From: GWF2-33-9 sp964405755
GTDB taxonomy: Bacteria; Bacteroidota; Ignavibacteria; Kapaibacteriales; UBA2268
Reading direction: 5' to 3'
DNA length: 26,346 nt
Assembly: GCA_964405755.1 (NCBI GenBank)
Contig: CAYOPF010000023.1
Coordinates: 1-26,346 of the forward strand
Shown here: positions 22,891 to 26,346 of the stretch, piece after piece
Numbering within the stretch: position 1 is the first letter of the stretch
Layout: each line of letters starts with the position of its first letter
Translations under genes and position numbers: made by a program
The notes under the pieces: model-generated
The model's database searches: none
Told to the model about the DNA's origin: nothing
The model's input: the letters and a program-made list of their open reading frames with translations, nothing else

Positions 22891-25014
22891 TCAATATTCC
22901 TTCTTGTGATTAAATAAAATTGTGAGCATTGTTAAATCATCAACTAATTTATTACCGTTTTTAAATTCTTCAATTTTATGAAGGTTATATTCAATTATAT
23001 CATCTGCTGTTTTTGGGTTCAAACTTAATAGGGAACTAGATATATTGTCCAACCCTAGTTCGTTTCCGTCAATATTTTGTAATTCGTCCAAACCATCGGT
23101 ATATGCAAAACAGAAATCACCTTCGTTTAAATTGAACTGAATTACTTCCAAATTGTCGTTAAATAAATTGCCCGAAACGACACCCAAAGCAATTCCCTTG
23201 GGTTTTAAGGTTTCAATTTGAGTTGATTTTTTTACAATCAGAGGAGTGTGACCGGCTCGAACAAAACTCAAATTACCATTGTGGCTATCGACTGTAATTG
23301 CCGATAATGTGATGAATATCTGTTTTTCGGTACTGTTGCAAAGAATCTCATTCAATCTAATTACTAAATCTTTTGGATTGTCCACACTCGAGGCTAATGA
23401 TACTATTATTCCCTTCAATTGAGACATGTATAAAGCAGCAGATGTGCCTTTACCTGATACATCTGCGATTAGAAGTGTTGGTTTCGAATTGTTCAAATAA
23501 ACGAAATCGTAATAGTCACCCCCTAATTCATGTGCTGGAATGGAGATACCGGCGCATGAATAGTTCTCAATTAATGGTAAAGATTCTGGAATAATTTTTC
23601 GTTGGATGCCTCTTGCTAAATTTAATTCAAATTCGTATCTTTCTTTTTCAATTGCTTCTTGCATCAATCGGGTATTCTGAATTATTATAGCGTAATTTGT
23701 TGCAAATGCATTAATTATCTGAATTTCGTCCAACGAAAAGGCGTATTCTTTGTTTCTTCCAAGAATTATGTTCCCAATTTTTTTATGTCCATCATAAATT
23801 GGAATAACTATTAAGGACATTCTATAGCCGGGATATTTACGACTAAAACCTATTTGCTCCAGTGTAGCCGCAGTATTGATGGTATAGGATTGTTCAACAA
23901 AATCACGGAAAAACTTATGTTTATTAAAATATTCAACCAATTGAATATCAATATTCTTATATTCTTCGCATTTTAGAAAGTCATTTTTTTTGTCTTGTTC
24001 AATCCAAGCAAAATCAACATTTATTACCCTTATGAGACTATCGAGAAACATGCAATGTAGTTCGGAACGGTTTGTAATGTTAGAATCTAAGACATAGCGA
24101 TTGAATCTCTCCAACTCGGATATGCTAACATTTTCGTTGCTAATCTTAACTTTTTTGGATCTGAGTGTTTGCCAAAACAATCGAAATTGATATGTTATCA
24201 AGTTGATTATTACGAACAATAAAAAGATGTATAAATTTGGGAAAATGTGATTAATACTGGCTTTAATATCTTCGTAGTAATCTGAAGTAATTGTAAAAAA
24301 GCCAATAACTACAATGGTGGCACTAACAATCAATAATTTGTATCTTTGCTTATAATTAATGTTTTTTAGCCAATCGTAGTTTTGACAGATTTTAAAACTG
24401 AAAATTGGCGTTATGACGAATAAAGAAGTTTCAATAAAGTTAACAAAAGAGGAGAAGGAATCAAAGTCGAAAAAATAATTTAGGACCCGGATAATAAAAA
24501 TATTGATAAAGATTATAAGAATTGCGATCTTCGAAATTTTTATAAATAAATTAGTGTCCTTATTTTTAAGAACGTTAATCCATTGATAAAAGTACCATGC
24601 GGTAATAAATCCTAGAATTAAATAAAACCAGCCGAATATCTGAGATATTAAATCGAGTGAAATTTGATAATTATTTAATAGTTCGCGGAAGTTAGCTAAA
24701 AATATCGTTAATCCTAAGCTGATGAGGTAAAAAATCAGTAAAGTATTTTGGTCGTTGATAAATTTCTCTAAAAATGTTGAGTCGTAGGATTGAACCTTTG
24801 GTTTGAGAATAGCAATAAAATAGCCTAAAATCAGTGTAGCCAGAACAGCAGTTGTTATAAATTTCCAAAATAAATTCTGATCGAAAGTAAATGAGCCAAA
24901 GAAAAAATACAAACCAAAATCACCTAAAAGTTTCACAATAAAACTAATTATAATCGCAAATAAAAGCAATTTTTTATTTCCAAATATAGAAAATATTTTT
25001 TCTTGGTTCAACAT
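22891..25014 (-). CDS. Membrane-bound PP2C (SpoIIE/RsbU-type) phosphatase with 8 membrane segments and GAF-like domain
   Basis: A 707-residue sensor phosphatase. Residues about 15-285 contain roughly eight hydrophobic helices, an unusual membrane sensor module. Residues about 300-450 look like a GAF domain (SELHCMFLDSLIRVINVDFAWIEQD, IPIYDGHKKIGNIILGR), followed by a short coiled linker and the SpoIIE PP2C domain. Catalytic metal-binding residues are in GGDYYDF (498-504), IADVSGKG (near D518) and the terminal DDLTMLTI. It should dephosphorylate the STAS protein encoded one base downstream. The ligand sensed is unknown. It is divergent from nnr with a 93-bp spacer. Confidence 0.93.
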   Translation of the reverse strand: MLNQEKIFSIFGNKKLLLFAIIISFIVKLLGDFGLYFFFGSFTFDQNLFWKFITTAVLATLILGYFIAILKPKVQSYDSTFLEKFINDQNTLLIFYLISLGLTIFLANFRELLNNYQISLDLISQIFGWFYLILGFITAWYFYQWINVLKNKDTNLFIKISKIAILIIFINIFIIRVLNYFFDFDSFSSFVNFIETSLFVITPIFSFKICQNYDWLKNINYKQRYKLLIVSATIVVIGFFTITSDYYEDIKASINHIFPNLYIFLLFVIINLITYQFRLFWQTLRSKKVKISNENVSISELERFNRYVLDSNITNRSELHCMFLDSLIRVINVDFAWIEQDKKNDFLKCEEYKNIDIQLVEYFNKHKFFRDFVEQSYTINTAATLEQIGFSRKYPGYRMSLIVIPIYDGHKKIGNIILGRNKEYAFSLDEIQIINAFATNYAIIIQNTRLMQEAIEKERYEFELNLARGIQRKIIPESLPLIENYSCAGISIPAHELGGDYYDFVYLNNSKPTLLIADVSGKGTSAALYMSQLKGIIVSLASSVDNPKDLVIRLNEILCNSTEKQIFITLSAITVDSHNGNLSFVRAGHTPLIVKKSTQIETLKPKGIALGVVSGNLFNDNLEVIQFNLNEGDFCFAYTDGLDELQNIDGNELGLDNISSSLLSLNPKTADDIIEYNLHKIEEFKNGNKLVDDLTMLTILFNHKKEY

Positions 25015-25070
25015 ATTTCTAAATTACGAATGAAATATCTAATTTGTTCACATTTTTGATATAATAATTA

Positions 25071-25078
25071 TAATTTTG
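25071..25078 (+). promoter_or_regulatory. Candidate -7 element of nnr
   Basis: TAATTTTG 29 bp before the nnr ATG. A TTTG lies upstream, but not at 19-20 bp. This is the divergent spacer with the phosphatase gene. Confidence 0.5.
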
Positions 25079-25107
25079 CTAAGTTTGAGAAAATAATTTA
25101 GTGATTT

Positions 25108-26346
25108 ATGATTTACGTTTTAACTCCAGAAGAGGTTAGAAAAGCAGATCAAAAAGCGATTGATGAATATAATATTCCAGCAACAATTTTGATGGAAAAC
25201 GCTGCACGTTCCGCTGCAGAATTCATTAAATCATTACCGGGGTACGAGACATATTCACCAAGCAAGATTGCTGTTTTTTGTGGTGTTGGCAATAATGGGG
25301 GTGATGGATTTGCTCTGGCTCGCCATCTTGTGGACTACGAGGAGATTTATGTGTATTGGATAGGCGATCCAACAAAAATGAGTACCGAGACCAAATTAAA
25401 TTTTGATATTCTATCCAATCTATACGTAACATTAGAACATATTACCAAGCAGGAACAAATTCAATCGATTGATGATGATTTCGAAATTATTATTGATGCT
25501 TTGATTGGAGTGGGTGGCAGTGAAAATTTGAAAGGATTAGTAGTAGATTTACTTGAGAAAATTGAATCAATGAGGGGCATAAGAATTGCAGTTGATGTAC
25601 CGACGGGATTGAATTCTGCGTCGGGGTTAGTCCATCCCAGGACTTTTATGGCAGATTACACAGTAACTATGTTTGCTGTTAAAACAGGAATGGTATTGGG
25701 CAAAGGACCAGATTATTGTGGCAACATTGTTGTCGGAAAACTTGGAGCTCCACAATCCATCGTAGAAGAATTTTGTAAAAGCTATATAATAGAAAAAAAT
25801 GATGTGCTGACTAATTTACCCACAAGGCAAAGGGATAGCAGCAAATTTGATTTTGGTAAAGTTCAGATTATTGCTGGTTCGGTTCAGATGCCTGGTGCAG
25901 CCGCTCTTGTTGCAAACTCGGCAATTAAAGCAGGGGCAGGATTAGTATATTTGCATTCTACCAAAGTTCATCCGCAATTACTTCCCGAAGTTATACCCAC
26001 CGAATTGTCACCGAATTCAGAGGGCTCTTTAACCGCAAATAGCATTGATGAGATATTGGAATTCTCCAAAAATATGAAAGCAATTGCAATCGGACCAGGT
26101 ATGTTACTTAACGAGGATACCAAAATAATCGTTAAAGAAGTTGTTAGTAAAAGAAATAATGACATACCAGTTATTTTGGATGCTGATGCATTATCACATA
26201 ATTTGACCAAATCCAAACTTGATAAAAATGTACTACTCACCCCTCATATTGGAGAATTTGCAAGAATCATTGGGGTTCCAAGGGAAGAAGTTCTAACAAA
26301 TCCTTTGGGTTATACTCAGTTATGGGCAAAAAAATTGAATTGTAAT
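25108..26346 (+). CDS. nnr: Bifunctional NAD(P)HX epimerase/dehydratase, 3' end missing
   Basis: Repairs hydrated NADH/NADPH: the N-terminal YjeF domain epimerises NAD(P)HX and the C-terminal kinase-like domain dehydrates it with ADP (or ATP). 413 codons are visible and the frame runs off the right edge. YjeF_N (1 to about 215): TILMENAARS, FCGVGNNGGDGFALARHLV, AVDVPTGLNSASG. C-terminal domain from about 235: VQIIAGSVQMPGAAALVANSAIKAGAGLV, AIGPGM, VILDADAL, LLTPHIGEFARI. The GSGDVLAG-type catalytic end lies outside the window. The usual DALFGTG loop reads DALIGVGGSENLKG, a mild variation. Confidence 0.93.
   Translation, partial: MIYVLTPEEVRKADQKAIDEYNIPATILMENAARSAAEFIKSLPGYETYSPSKIAVFCGVGNNGGDGFALARHLVDYEEIYVYWIGDPTKMSTETKLNFDILSNLYVTLEHITKQEQIQSIDDDFEIIIDALIGVGGSENLKGLVVDLLEKIESMRGIRIAVDVPTGLNSASGLVHPRTFMADYTVTMFAVKTGMVLGKGPDYCGNIVVGKLGAPQSIVEEFCKSYIIEKNDVLTNLPTRQRDSSKFDFGKVQIIAGSVQMPGAAALVANSAIKAGAGLVYLHSTKVHPQLLPEVIPTELSPNSEGSLTANSIDEILEFSKNMKAIAIGPGMLLNEDTKIIVKEVVSKRNNDIPVILDADALSHNLTKSKLDKNVLLTPHIGEFARIIGVPREEVLTNPLGYTQLWAKKLNCN

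Noticed and set aside
23373..23594. Plus-strand open frame inside the phosphatase gene
   Set aside because: It is antisense to the conserved PP2C domain and resembles no protein family.

Overview
The window is AT-rich bacterial chromosome, almost certainly from the Bacteroidota/Ignavibacteria/Kapabacteria (FCB) lineage. Evidence: a protein ending in a type IX secretion sorting domain (PNPTSG motif), a SGGPKD-type Ig-like lipoprotein, a head-GIN lipoprotein, and repeated copies of the Bacteroidota -7 promoter element TAATTTTG (TAnnTTTG) just upstream of genes. Two of these copies carry a TTTG -33 box at 19-20 bp. No rRNA, insertion sequence, integrase, phage gene or CRISPR array was seen. Two N-runs (4424-4446, 19820-19834) are assembly gaps inside genes. 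No non-coding stretch reaches 300 bp once the tRNAs are counted.

Layout. 1-1414: a DUF1460 amidase-like gene running off the left edge (-), divergent from a head-GIN lipoprotein (+). 1614-3239: adenine deaminase. 3240-3910: an RNA/translation block with tRNA-Asp(GTC), tRNA-Ala(GGC) and rpmG (bL33). 3986-4857: a small secreted T9SS-sorted protein (-), with a 10-bp-period A7T3 tandem repeat upstream. 5012-8553: glucan phosphorylase and a BrkB-type membrane protein (-). 8568-12952: Ig-like lipoprotein, CHAD-domain protein and TrkH potassium transporter (+), the last two overlapping by 14 bp. 12953-16132: a heat-shock block (hsp20, hsp20, dnaK) with several unexplained inverted repeats in its spacers. 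16176-16844: a methyltransferase (-). 16990-22080: a cytochrome c maturation operon (-) running ccmC-ccmD-ccmE-ccmF-tlpA-thioredoxin. 22127-25014: a three-gene partner-switching module (-) of SpoIIE-type phosphatase, STAS antagonist and RsbW-like kinase. 25108-26346: NAD(P)HX repair enzyme Nnr (+), running off the right edge.

How the genes fit together. The ccm genes supply heme delivery (CcmC, CcmD, CcmE) and ligation (CcmF), with two thioredoxin-fold proteins that could keep apocytochrome cysteines reduced. CcmE has a CxxxY heme-binding motif in place of HxxxY, and no ccmH is present, which resembles the 'System I*' variant. CcmC carries an insertion of roughly 85-90 residues in its first periplasmic loop. 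The partner-switching genes are translationally coupled and could set a stress or sigma-factor output. The two Hsp20s and DnaK form a proteostasis cluster. The most interesting items for follow-up are the CcmE/CcmC variants, the phased A-tract repeat, and the inverted-repeat clusters around the heat-shock genes.
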